Of a stretch of DNA of 64,000 nt, positions 1 through 7,451 are shown piece by piece. The stretch is from assembly GCF_023015765.1 (NCBI RefSeq), contig NZ_JALKAL010000001.1, positions 47,478 through 111,477 on the forward strand. Reading direction: 5' to 3'. The translations under genes and the position numbers were made by a program. The stretch is from Ornithinimicrobium sp. F0845 (lineage in GTDB: Bacteria; Actinomycetota; Actinomycetes; Actinomycetales; Dermatophilaceae). The notes under the pieces were generated by a model. That model worked only from the letters and a program-made list of their open reading frames with translations. It was not told the DNA's origin and ran no database searches. Every line of letters starts with the position of its first letter. Within the stretch, counting starts at the first letter, position 1.

Positions 1-47
1 CCTCGTCGATTTCTTCGGCCCCCACCGCCTCGGGTAACCTGCCTGGC

Positions 48-137
48 GGTGGCGTGTCCGAGCGGCCTAAGGAGCACGCCTCGAAAGCGTGTGAGGGCGC
101 AAGTCCTCCGTGGGTTCAAATCCCACCGCCACCGCCA
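48..137 (+). tRNA. serU: tRNA-Ser (anticodon CGA)
   Basis: The acceptor strands GGTGGCG (48-54) and CGCCACC pair, followed by discriminator G and an encoded CCA end at 135-137. The anticodon loop reads CTCGAAA, giving anticodon CGA, which decodes UCG. The long variable arm (GAGGGCGCAAGTCCTC) and the 90-nt length are typical of a class II serine tRNA. A TAACCT hexamer at 35-40 sits 7 nt upstream and could be the -10 box. The gene symbol is by analogy with the CGA isoacceptor. Confidence 0.96.
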
Positions 138-143
138 GTTGTC

Positions 144-181
144 CTGAGTCGCGACACCGTCCACACGGTGTCGCGACTCAG
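144..181. terminator. 17-bp perfect hairpin after tRNA-Ser
   Basis: A perfect 17-bp inverted repeat (144-160 and 165-181) closes a 4-nt CCAC loop seven bases after the tRNA CCA end. It has no clear U tract. It also spans the stop codon of the converging membrane-protein gene, so it probably ends transcription from both sides. Confidence 0.7.
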
Positions 182-567
182 CTGTGTGCGGGGGCGACTG
201 CCGGCCGGGCCGTTGCGCGGCCGAACAGCCACGCGGCGAGTCCGAACAGGCCGGCGTACATCATCGTGAGCCCCACCAGGTCGAGCACGGACACGTCATC
301 GCGCCCGGGCACCACGGCCACGAGGACGCCCACGGTCACGGCCACCGTGGCGACCGCGGCCGCGACGAGCGTGACCGCCATCCCACGCGCCCGGAACCTG
401 GCCAGGAGCGCACCCAGGACGAGGACCGCGAGGACCGCACCGTAGAGCAGATCGGCACGACCCCCAGACCCGACGATGCCCAGCGCTCCGGCGCCGAGGA
501 CGAGGAGGGCGGCGGTCCCCACCGTGACGAGGAGGCCGAGGCGGTATGCGGAGGTGCCGGTGGTCAT
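178..567 (-). CDS. small four-helix membrane protein, function unknown
   Basis: The product is a 129-residue, very hydrophobic protein with about four predicted membrane segments (roughly residues 9-31, 38-58, 64-88 and 96-117) and a short polar tail. I chose the ATG at 565-567 (MTTGTSAYRL); the longer open frame upstream has no support and runs into the divergent methyltransferase promoter. It shows no recognisable catalytic motif. Its stop codon is inside the terminator-like hairpin shared with the upstream tRNA. It faces away from the methyltransferase gene starting at 707, and the two share the 568-706 gap for promoters. Function not assigned. Confidence 0.7.
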   Translation of the reverse strand: MTTGTSAYRLGLLVTVGTAALLVLGAGALGIVGSGGRADLLYGAVLAVLVLGALLARFRARGMAVTLVAAAVATVAVTVGVLVAVVPGRDDVSVLDLVGLTMMYAGLFGLAAWLFGRATARPAVAPAHS

Positions 568-706
568 GACTGCCAGGCTATGACCGGCCTGGGGGCGAAG
601 GTGGGTGGAGCGTGTGAAGGTTGTGTGCAGATGCACAGCGCTCACCGGTCGGCCGCCCTCCGCGCCCCGCCCGCACCGCCTGCGAGCTGCCGTTAGCGTG
701 GACGGG

Positions 707-1345
707 ATGACGCCGACGGTGGACTTCTCGGGTCTGCAGATCACCTACGACGAGCGGGTCCTGGAGCCGAGGCGCTGGACCGCCGACCAGTCCCGGTGGG
801 CGGCAGAGCTCATGTCGCTGGCGCCTCCCGGGCCAGTGCTCGAGCTGTGCTGCGGGGCGGGGCACATCGGCCTCCTGGCGACGGCGCTCACCGCCGCTGA
901 CACGCGACGGCACCTTGTGGCCGTGGACCTCAACCCCGCCGCGGTCACCCTCTCGACCGCGAACGCCGCTGCCGCCGGACTCGACGACTGGGTCGAGGTC
1001 CGTGGCGGAGACATGAGCGAGGTCCTGAGCGACCGCGAGGTCTTCTCGGTGATCATCGCCGACCCGCCGTGGGTGGCGACCGAGCAGACCACCCGTTATC
1101 CCGAGGACCCGTTGCTGGCGATCGACGGCGGGCCCGACGGTCTTGCTGTGGCCCGACTCTGCGCGCGGGTCATGCAGGAGCACCTCCACCGCGACGGGGT
1201 CGCGGTCCTGCAGCTCGGCGACCTGGACCAGGTCGACGCCCTGGACCTCACGGCATACTGCCTGGAGGTGACAGAGGTGCGGGCAGGTGAGCGCGGGGTG
1301 CTCGCCAGCCTGCGGCGACTCGGCCCGGACGCCCGGCCGGCCTAG
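707..1345 (+). CDS. class I SAM-dependent methyltransferase (MTS/PrmC-like)
   Basis: A 212-residue Rossmann-type methyltransferase. Motif I is seen in VLELCCGAGHIGLLA (about residues 44-58), the acidic end of strand beta-2 in VAVDLNP, and the substrate-amide motif DPPW in IIADPPWVATE (about residue 120). DPPW/NPPY motifs are known in enzymes that methylate amide or exocyclic nitrogens of Gln, adenine or guanine (HemK/PrmC, RsmC families), so an N-methyltransferase acting on protein or nucleic acid is likely. The substrate cannot be read from the sequence. The ATG at 707 was chosen because the protein core starts there. Its 3' end overlaps the converging CDGSH gene by 4 nt. Confidence 0.82.
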   Translation: MTPTVDFSGLQITYDERVLEPRRWTADQSRWAAELMSLAPPGPVLELCCGAGHIGLLATALTAADTRRHLVAVDLNPAAVTLSTANAAAAGLDDWVEVRGGDMSEVLSDREVFSVIIADPPWVATEQTTRYPEDPLLAIDGGPDGLAVARLCARVMQEHLHRDGVAVLQLGDLDQVDALDLTAYCLEVTEVRAGERGVLASLRRLGPDARPA

Positions 1346-1545
1346 TCGGGACGCTTGTCCGGGGGCAGCCGCTTGTGGGTGCTGTCGCACCAGGGGAGCC
1401 TGCCGGAGAAGCCGCAGCGGCAGACCGCGACGACCGTGCGATCCACTGCGTGCTCGACCCCCTCGCCATCCGTGTAGGTCTGGCACCCGCGCAGGAGCAG
1501 GGGCCCTCCCGGGCACACGAGCACCCGCTCGGGCAGGGTCGTCAT
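1342..1545 (-). CDS. CDGSH-type iron-sulfur protein
   Basis: A 67-residue protein whose C-terminal half holds the CDGSH zinc-finger-like signature CRCGFSGRLPWCDSTHK: three cysteines and one histidine (C-x-C-x2-S-x3-P-x-C-D-x2-H) that bind a redox-active [2Fe-2S] cluster in mitoNEET-family proteins. The central CDGSH tetrad reads CDSTH here. The gene is the second of a two-gene unit: its ATG overlaps the stop of the upstream heme-oxygenase-like iron protein by 4 nt, so the two are almost surely co-translated. A role as electron carrier or cluster donor for that partner is inference. Confidence 0.9.
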   Translation of the reverse strand: MTTLPERVLVCPGGPLLLRGCQTYTDGEGVEHAVDRTVVAVCRCGFSGRLPWCDSTHKRLPPDKRPD

Positions 1546-2522
1546 GCGGCCACGCCCCAGCGACCGAGGATGGCCCGGGCGAAGCGGGCCTCCTGGTCCA
1601 GGCAGGTGAAGGCTCCGAAGAAGATGTCCTCGGCCTGGTCCGGCTCGTCGGCGGCCAGCGCGGCACAGATCAGCCGGACGGCGATCTGGTCGTGGACCGA
1701 GTCGGCGACGACGTGCTCGGCGTAGTAGTCGATGATCTCCTCGGCCATCCCCAGGCGCTGCAGTCCCTTGACCAGGCGGCCGCTGGGCACCGAACTGGTC
1801 ACCTCGAACGCGGCCAGGTGACCCATCGAGGCCCCGCGCAGACGCCCGTCGAGCCCGAAGAGCGTCATGACGTTGTTCATCTCGAGCACCTCCAGGGGGC
1901 ACTCGTCGAGGTAGTCGGCGTAGCGGGTGCTCAGGCCCAGCGCCTCCATCGCCCTCGCGAAGAGGTGTGCGTGCAGGCGGTCGGGGCGGCCCGAGCCGTA
2001 CTCGTCGTACTGCAGCTCGGCCAGTGCCGCCTTGGGGGCGGTCGTCAGCCGGGGCAGGGTCCAGGTGGAGGGGTCGGACTCCCTCAGGTGATAGATCGAG
2101 CGCCACCGCACGAGCTCGAGCACCTGGTCCGCGCTGGCGTGGCTGTGCACGTAGGACGCCACCGACGGCCCGTCGTCGCTCTCGATGAAGGCCATCAGGT
2201 CGTCGGCGAAGGTCTCCCGGGACACCTCGTGGCCGGGCCAGCGGGCCCGGAGCCGTGCCTCGAGGTCGCGCTGCAGGTGACGGCGGAGCGCGAGAACGGC
2301 CGGCTCCCACTCGGCGTCGGGCGAGACGTCCTCGAAGCCGCGGTAGGACAGCTCGTGCAGCACCCAGAGCGTGAGCGCGGCATCGACCTCGTCGACGTCC
2401 TGGGGGTCCCCCGGGTCTGTGGTGAGCCGGCCGGGATCGCTCCGCAGGGTGGTGAGGACGCGCTCGCTCAAGGGCCCTCGCGGGCTCGGCAATGACGCTG
2501 CGCGCGTCTCGGCCACGGTCAT
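1542..2522 (-). CDS. iron-containing redox enzyme (heme-oxygenase-like diiron fold)
   Basis: A 326-residue, mostly helical protein matching the actinobacterial iron-containing redox enzyme family (heme-oxygenase-like oxidase/oxygenase superfamily). Candidate metal ligands sit in three helices: DEYGSGRPDRLHAHLF (Glu and His, about residues 174-190), GHLAAFEVTS (Glu, about 240) and YYAEHVVADSVHDQIA (Glu, His, Asp, about 265-281). Relatives of this fold oxidise or cleave unactivated carbon or amine substrates, but this family's substrate is not established. The ATG at 2520-2522 opens toward the hydrolase at 2625, sharing a 102-nt divergent gap. It is translationally coupled to the CDGSH protein downstream. 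Confidence 0.85.
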   Translation of the reverse strand: MTVAETRAASLPSPRGPLSERVLTTLRSDPGRLTTDPGDPQDVDEVDAALTLWVLHELSYRGFEDVSPDAEWEPAVLALRRHLQRDLEARLRARWPGHEVSRETFADDLMAFIESDDGPSVASYVHSHASADQVLELVRWRSIYHLRESDPSTWTLPRLTTAPKAALAELQYDEYGSGRPDRLHAHLFARAMEALGLSTRYADYLDECPLEVLEMNNVMTLFGLDGRLRGASMGHLAAFEVTSSVPSGRLVKGLQRLGMAEEIIDYYAEHVVADSVHDQIAVRLICAALAADEPDQAEDIFFGAFTCLDQEARFARAILGRWGVAA

Positions 2523-2624
2523 GCCCTCATTGTTGATCGCGCTCGTCCGCCGCGCCCTCCGTCACGACACCCTCGCTCGCGCCGCCGCCGATGAGTTCCT
2601 GCCTCCGGTCGGGTCAGTCCTGCC

Positions 2625-3269
2625 ATGCGCTATCTCCTCGTCCCCGGGGCCGGTGGACAGGCGTGGTACTGGCACCGGCTCGTCCCGCTGCTGCCAGATG
2701 CCGTCGCTGTCGAGCTCCCCGCGGCTGATCCGCACGCCGGCCTTGTGGAGTATGCCGACACGATCGTTGCCGCGGCAGGTCCGGATCCCGGGCCGGTCAC
2801 CGTGGTCGCCCAGTCGATGGGCGGGCTGTCGGCGCCACTGGTCTGCGACGGGCTGGACGTCCGGGAGCTCGTGCTGGTCAACGCGATGATCCCCCGGCCC
2901 GGCGAGTCCGGTCATGAGTGGTGGGCCGCGACGGGCCACGCGCTGAGCGAGCCGATGGAGGTGATGCACCACTTCTTCCACGATGTGCCCGAGGACGTCA
3001 CGGCGGAGGCGATGGCCATGGGTGAGCCACAGCAGACCGAACGGCCGTTCGACGACCCGTGGCCACTGCCGGCGTGGCCCGACGTGCCCACCCGGGTGCT
3101 CACGGGCAGCCACGACCGGTTCTTCCCGCCGGACTTCCAGCGTCGAGTGGCGCAGGAACGGCTGGGCCTGCCGGTGGAGCTGGTGCCCGGCGGTCACCTG
3201 GCGGCGCTCAGCCGGCCGGAGGGGTTAGCCGCCGCGTTGCTCGGGGTGTCGGTCAGCCCGCGTCGATGA
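2625..3269 (+). CDS. alpha/beta hydrolase (EstC/MenH-like)
   Basis: A 214-residue alpha/beta hydrolase. The oxyanion-hole region is LVPGAGGQAWYW near the N terminus. The nucleophile elbow is VVAQSMGG (Ser about residue 65), the acid is in LTGSHDRFFPP (about residue 160) and the catalytic His in PGGHLAALS (about residue 191), so the triad is complete. It resembles small esterases of the EstC/salicylate-binding-protein type; the natural substrate is unknown. The last 17 nt overlap the converging YdeI-like gene. Confidence 0.85.
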   Translation: MRYLLVPGAGGQAWYWHRLVPLLPDAVAVELPAADPHAGLVEYADTIVAAAGPDPGPVTVVAQSMGGLSAPLVCDGLDVRELVLVNAMIPRPGESGHEWWAATGHALSEPMEVMHHFFHDVPEDVTAEAMAMGEPQQTERPFDDPWPLPAWPDVPTRVLTGSHDRFFPPDFQRRVAQERLGLPVELVPGGHLAALSRPEGLAAALLGVSVSPRR

Positions 3270-3780
3270 GCTTGCCGCTCCGGGAGAGCTCGGGGTCGGT
3301 GCAGGAGGAGAGGTCGAAGCAGCAGGGTCGGCGCTTGCCGTCGCGCAGCTTGGAGACGCTGACCTCGACCCGGCGCTCGCGGGTCGACGGGCTCCTCGTC
3401 GACTGGACCCACCGCACCCACTCCCAGCGCGCCATCGGCGTGAGGCTGACCCAGGTGTCGGCCAGGTCGGGAGCGTCGTCGAGCGCCGACCCGAGGTCCT
3501 CGGGAATCTCGGGCTCCGGCCACGTCTCGGTCGGCGTGACCTCACAGGTGAGGGTGTCCCCGTCCTCGAGCGCGAGCGTCTCCCGCAACCCGTCGTCGAC
3601 CGCGACCCAGTGGCCCTTGCGGCCGTCCGGCTCCAGGACGGTGGCGAAGGAGTGCCCGTTGGCCTCCCCCTCGACCGCGACCTGGCCGCGGGAGGGGAGC
3701 GCCCCGCTGGCGTCCGCTGGGAGTGGCACGATGAGCCGGTCGCCGATCTGCCGCACGCGTCCTTCGAATGTGATGCTCAT
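3253..3780 (-). CDS. DUF1905 / YdeI-OmpD-associated family protein
   Basis: A 175-residue protein with an N-terminal beta-rich DUF1905 domain (about residues 1-85, beginning SITFEGRVRQIG) and a C-terminal bacteriocin-protection/YdeI-type segment (about 95-165) with the pattern LADTWVSLTPMARWEWVRWV followed by a basic RRVEVSVSKLRDGKRRPCC stretch typical of this family's end. The fold pair is common in actinobacteria; molecular function is unknown. ATG at 3778-3780. Its upstream gap (3781-3917) is shared with the VOC gene and contains two tandem 40-bp repeats. Confidence 0.85.
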   Translation of the reverse strand: MSITFEGRVRQIGDRLIVPLPADASGALPSRGQVAVEGEANGHSFATVLEPDGRKGHWVAVDDGLRETLALEDGDTLTCEVTPTETWPEPEIPEDLGSALDDAPDLADTWVSLTPMARWEWVRWVQSTRSPSTRERRVEVSVSKLRDGKRRPCCFDLSSCTDPELSRSGKLIDAG

Positions 3781-3805
3781 GGGCACGACTGTAGTGACGC
3801 CCGCA

Positions 3806-3883
3806 GCCGGTGACTTCTCCATCTGTGATCGATGCATGGGCCGTTGCCGGTGACTCTCCACCTGTATCGATGCATATCCCGTT
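3806..3883. repeat. two tandem ~40-bp repeats in a divergent promoter gap
   Basis: Unit 1 (3806-3845) and unit 2 (3846-3883) both start GCCGGTGACT and both hold TCGATGCAT before a CCGTT end. The pair lies exactly between the divergent YdeI-like and VOC genes, so tandem regulator sites are possible; a neutral duplication is equally possible. Confidence 0.75.
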
Positions 3884-3917
3884 GCCGGCGCCGATCGGGG
3901 CGGCCTACCGTGAGGGG

Positions 3918-4620
3918 GTGAGGGCCTTGACCCTGCAGATCGACGCATTCGAGCCCGCGGGGCTCGGGCGGTTCTGGGCGGACCTCCTCGGGCTGCCGTT
4001 GGAGAGCGATCCGCGCGGACCGCTGATCGCCGGTGACGACCGGCGGCCGGGGCTGAGGTTCACTCTCACCCGCACGGAGCCCACGGTGCCCAACCCGATC
4101 CATCTGCCCCTGACCAACGCCGTGCTCACTGACCAGGACCGGACGGTGGAGCGTGCGGTCGCCCTGGGCGGTCGCCCTGGGCGGTCGCCCCGTGCGCGTC
4201 GGTCCGTTGCCGGAGGACCCCCACGTGCTGGCCGACACGGAGGGCAACGAGTTCTGCGTCATCGAGGCGGGGAACGCCTACCTGGAGGGTTGCGGCTTCC
4301 TCGGCGAGTTCGCCTGTGACGGGACGCGGGCGGTGGGGCTCTTCTGGCGGGATGTCCTTGGGTGGCCGCTGGTGTGGGACCGGGACGAGGAGACCGCCAT
4401 CCAGTCGCCCGCAGGTGGCACCATGGTGGCCTGGGGCGGTCCACCCCTGAGGCCCAGAGACGGCCGGCCACGACAGCGGTTCGAGCTTCACGTCGCCGAC
4501 CCTGCGGCCGAGGCCGACCGGCTGCGGGCCCTCGGCGCCACCCGGCTGCAGGACGCCGGTGATGCTGTCCTCATGACCGATCCCGACGGCAACGAGTTCA
4601 CCGTGTGGGGATCGTTATAA
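3918..4620 (+). pseudogene. VOC/glyoxalase-like protein, broken by a 13-bp tandem duplication
   Basis: Two overlapping frames together make one complete vicinal-oxygen-chelate protein: a GTG start at 3918 giving VRALTLQIDAFEP, then in a +1 frame GGRPVRVGPLPEDPHVLAD through to FTVWGSL at 4620. Two VOC modules are visible, each ending in the DPDGNEF-type motif (DTEGNEFCVIE and TDPDGNEFTVW). The frame breaks where 13 bp GCGGTCGCCCTGG occur twice in tandem (4155-4167 and 4168-4180) with a third imperfect copy. Removing one unit restores TVERAVALGGRPVRVG exactly. As written the gene yields a truncated N-terminal module. It may be a true lesion, a reversible slippage site or an assembly error. The 3' end overlaps the converging hemerythrin gene by 6 nt. 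Confidence 0.85.
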
Positions 4621-5085
4621 CGGTCCCAGCACCTCGGCGGGGTCCGCCCGCAGCTTGAGCGTCTCCAGCACGCTGAGCAGCTGCCGCTCCTCGTAGGCGA
4701 AGTGTGACTCCATGATGGCTCCGAGCCCGTCGAGATGTCGCTCGAGCTCGTCCGGGGGTGCGTTGGCCCCGAGGGCCTTCTGCAGCCCGCCGATCAGATG
4801 GTTCATCGTCGAGTGGTCCTGCTCCAGGTAGCGCAGCGTGTCCGCGAGCTCCGGGTGGGCCGCGGCGATCGCCGGGAACAACCGACGGTCCTCGCCCTCG
4901 TGGTGACCGGTCAGCGCGGTGCAGAACCCGTGACAGAAAAGCAGCAGGTCCCGGCTCACTTCTCCTGCGGGTGCCCCCGCGGCCAGCGCCTCACGGGTGA
5001 CGTGCAGTGCCTCGCGCAGCCGCTCGTGGACGGCGCGCAACTCGCGGCTCCAGGCGATCAGCCTGGTCTTCTCGCCCTCAGTCAC
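4615..5085 (-). CDS. hemerythrin HHE-domain protein
   Basis: A 156-residue four-helix bundle with the HHE diiron ligand set: FCHGFCTALTGHHEGEDRRLF (His, His, Glu; residues about 50-70), LEQDHSTMNHL (His, His; about 90-99) and MESHFAYEERQLL (His, Glu; about 125-137). Such proteins bind O2 or NO or sense iron/oxygen. The start is GTG at 5083-5085. The only good ribosome site (AAGGAG) instead serves an upstream ATG in another frame that makes an 11-residue peptide whose stop overlaps this GTG, so translation may be coupled to that short frame. Confidence 0.88.
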   Translation of the reverse strand: MTEGEKTRLIAWSRELRAVHERLREALHVTREALAAGAPAGEVSRDLLLFCHGFCTALTGHHEGEDRRLFPAIAAAHPELADTLRYLEQDHSTMNHLIGGLQKALGANAPPDELERHLDGLGAIMESHFAYEERQLLSVLETLKLRADPAEVLGPL

Positions 5086-5113
5086 GCTGAGGGCGAAGGG
5101 TCGACGTCGTCAT
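5078..5113 (-). CDS. possible 11-residue coupling ORF upstream of hemerythrin
   Basis: ATG at 5111-5113 preceded by a near-perfect AAGGAG at 6-nt spacing encodes MTTSTLRPQRD and stops with TGA. The GTG start of the hemerythrin lies within the last codons (sequence GTGACTGA). The best Shine-Dalgarno in the region therefore belongs to this mini-frame. Whether it is translated, or marks a misplaced hemerythrin start, cannot be told from sequence. Confidence 0.35.
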   Translation of the reverse strand: MTTSTLRPQRD

Positions 5114-5227
5114 CGTCTCTCCTTCGTATCCGGCGCCTCCATGCCTGGCACTGACTGCCACCGGCACGCGACGCTGGCCCCAGTGTAGGCGAATGGCGCC
5201 CTCAGCCTGCGCTCAGCGGTGTCCGGA

Positions 5228-6016
5228 TCAACGTGTGCCGTGGCCCTGCACCAGCCGGTAGACGGACACGTGCGAGCCCGAGTGTGCGGTGAAGTCATTG
5301 CCTGACCAGTCGGCGTGCCGGGACTCCAGCTCCATCCCGGCCAGCCGCGCCATCAGGTCCAGCTCCGAGGGCCAGATATAGCGGTGCGGGGTGCGGCCGA
5401 CGGTCGCGCGTCGCCGGTCCGCTGGGTCCTGGTCGAAGCGGAAGTGGTGCGAGACGACGCGCTGGTCGACAGTGTCGATAACGTCCAGGCCGACGTAGCC
5501 ATCCGCGACGGTGAACACCTGGGCCGCGGCGGTCCGCGACGCGCCGCGCAGGTCGGGCACCCAGAGCTCGACGACGAAGCGGCCGCCGGGCCGCAGGTGG
5601 GCCGCAGCGTTGCGGAAGCACTCGACCTGCTCGTCCTGGGTCAGCAGGTTGGCGATCGTGTTGAAGACCAGGAACACCAGCGAGAACTCACCGTCGACGC
5701 GGGTCGTGGCCATATCGCCCTGCACCACGGGCAGCTTCTGCGCGTCGACCTTCTCCCGCAGCCGCGCGATCATCGGTGCCGAGAACTCGATCCCGGTGAC
5801 CGGCACCCCGCGCTCCACGAGCGGGATCGCCACCCGCCCGGTCCCGACGGCGAACTCCAGCGCCGCGCCGCCGGACGCCAGCTCGACCAGCCGCTCGACG
5901 GTCGGCTCCAGCACCTCGGGCGCGAACATGTCGGTGCCCGGCGTGTCGTAGGCCGCTGCGGCCCGGGCGTCCCACAGCTCGTCCTGGGACAGGTGGTCCA
6001 ACGAGGTCAGGTCCAT
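5228..6016 (-). CDS. class I SAM-dependent methyltransferase
   Basis: A 262-residue methyltransferase. SAM-binding motif I is ALEFAVGTGRVAIPL (about residues 46-60), motif II acidic residue in VTGIEFS, motif III in VQGDMATT, and the post-core segment LRPGGRFVVELWVPDL is typical. The C-terminal half (ATVGRTPHRYIWPSELDLMARLAGMELESR) is like small-molecule methyltransferases; the substrate is unknown. The ATG at 6014-6016 was chosen because homologous structure starts there; the longer frame runs through the palindromic repeat at 6168-6249. It is divergent from the epimerase at 6385. Confidence 0.83.
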   Translation of the reverse strand: MDLTSLDHLSQDELWDARAAAAYDTPGTDMFAPEVLEPTVERLVELASGGAALEFAVGTGRVAIPLVERGVPVTGIEFSAPMIARLREKVDAQKLPVVQGDMATTRVDGEFSLVFLVFNTIANLLTQDEQVECFRNAAAHLRPGGRFVVELWVPDLRGASRTAAAQVFTVADGYVGLDVIDTVDQRVVSHHFRFDQDPADRRRATVGRTPHRYIWPSELDLMARLAGMELESRHADWSGNDFTAHSGSHVSVYRLVQGHGTR

Positions 6017-6167
6017 GCGTCCATCCTTGCCCCGACCGAGCGCGCGGCGCAGGGGTTTTCCGATGCCGTCCCACGAGCACGGCGTGAAGTCTCGACGCCT
6101 TCCCACGAGCGCACGGTGCCCCCACATGGTGTCCACCCCCTCCATACGCCGAGAGTGGCCGGGGCCC

Positions 6168-6249
6168 GCGTGTGGACTTTGTTCCAGTGTGTGGGATTTG
6201 ACCCCCGATTTGGGGTCGGATCCCACACACTGGCACATTTGCCACACGC
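6168..6249. repeat. 38-nt-arm palindromic intergenic element (family A, copy 1)
   Basis: Arms 6168-6205 and 6212-6249 are inverted copies with about 7 mismatches, around a 6-nt CGATTT loop. The centre is GACCCC-CGATTT-GGGGTC and the outer arms carry GTGTGG and CCAGTGTGTGGGA. A second member lies at 34798-34875. The element fills the divergent gap between the methyltransferase and the epimerase. Confidence 0.85.
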
Positions 6250-6384
6250 TGGTACGGCTCCGGGCACGTGGCAGGATCAGACGCGGTCCACGGCGTGGGG
6301 CCATCAGCCAACCGGACCGCCGCGTCAGTCACTCTCAGCCAACACGGACCGCCCGTCACTCACGCCCAGCCACTGAAGGACAAC

Positions 6385-7413
6385 ATGCCCGACACCGCGC
6401 TCCTGCTCGGCGGCACCGGCACCCTGCGCCGCACCGCCGAGCTGCTCGCCGCCCACGGGTGGCAGGTGACCGTCACCGGGCGCGACGCCTCGGTGGCGCC
6501 GGAGGACTGGGCGAGGCACGGCATACGGACCGTTGTTGCGGACCGCGCCGACGAGCAGGCGACGGGTGCGCTGGTCGGGTCAGGGGTCGGCCTGTTGGTC
6601 GACGGGCAGTGCTACACACCGGACCGGGCGCGGGAGCTGGCCAGGTGGTCCCGCGCGTGCGGCTCCACCGTGATGCTGTCGGCCAAGGCGGTGTATGTCG
6701 ACGGGCTGGGCCGCCACCTCAACTCACCGGAGAAGCCGGTCTGGGACGGACCGGTCACCGAGGAGCGACCGACGATGGCGTTCGCGGGGGAGGAGCACCA
6801 GTCGGCGGAGGGCTACGGCGCGAACAAGGCTGAGGCCGAACGGGTGCTGCGGGCCGAGGGGGAGCGGATCTCGCTGCTGCGGCCGAGCAAGATCCATGGG
6901 GCCGGCACACGGCAGCCGCGACTGTGGGGTGTGCTCGCGCGGGTGCTCGCCGGGCGCACGAGGATCGCGGTGCGCCACGGTGACGTCGTGGAGTCGACGA
7001 CCTCGACGGAGGCGCTGGCCCGCACGATCCTGGCCTGCGCGCAGACCCCCGCAGCGAGGGTGCTCAACGTCGCCGACGGCGACCCGCGCCCGGCGCGGGA
7101 GCTGCTCGGTGAGGCGGTCGCGCTGGCCGGCGGGGCCATGGAGCTCATCGACGTCGACGGGGACGGCTGTCCGGAGGGGATCGGCCGGCTGCCGTGGACC
7201 CTCGACATGGAGCTCGACACGTCGGCCGACGTGGCACTCGGAGTGGAGCCGACCGTCTTCGCCGACGGCGCGGCGGCCGAGCTCGACTGGCTGCGTTCCC
7301 AGGCGCGTCGGGAGCCGGGCGGCACGTGGCGGCTGCCCGAGCGCCTCGGTGCCGCCTGGCCCGACCTGGCGGCCGAGGACGCCTGCCTCGCGTTGGGCGC
7401 CGCGGCCCCCTGA
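6385..7413 (+). CDS. NAD-dependent epimerase/dehydratase (short-chain reductase)
   Basis: A 342-residue extended short-chain dehydrogenase-like protein. The dinucleotide-binding motif is LLLGGTGTLRRTAELL at the N terminus, and the active-site pair is in EGYGANKAEAERVL (YxxxK, about residues 139-152). A downstream segment LLRPSKIHGAGTRQP is typical of sugar or isoflavone-type epimerase/reductases. ATG at 6385 has GAAGGA about 7 nt upstream. The natural substrate is not evident. It stands alone, with a palindromic repeat upstream and a converging methyltransferase downstream. Confidence 0.8.
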   Translation: MPDTALLLGGTGTLRRTAELLAAHGWQVTVTGRDASVAPEDWARHGIRTVVADRADEQATGALVGSGVGLLVDGQCYTPDRARELARWSRACGSTVMLSAKAVYVDGLGRHLNSPEKPVWDGPVTEERPTMAFAGEEHQSAEGYGANKAEAERVLRAEGERISLLRPSKIHGAGTRQPRLWGVLARVLAGRTRIAVRHGDVVESTTSTEALARTILACAQTPAARVLNVADGDPRPARELLGEAVALAGGAMELIDVDGDGCPEGIGRLPWTLDMELDTSADVALGVEPTVFADGAAAELDWLRSQARREPGGTWRLPERLGAAWPDLAAEDACLALGAAAP

Positions 7414-7451
7414 CGGAGTCCGCCAGCGCCGCGGCCCGCTGAACGAGCAGG

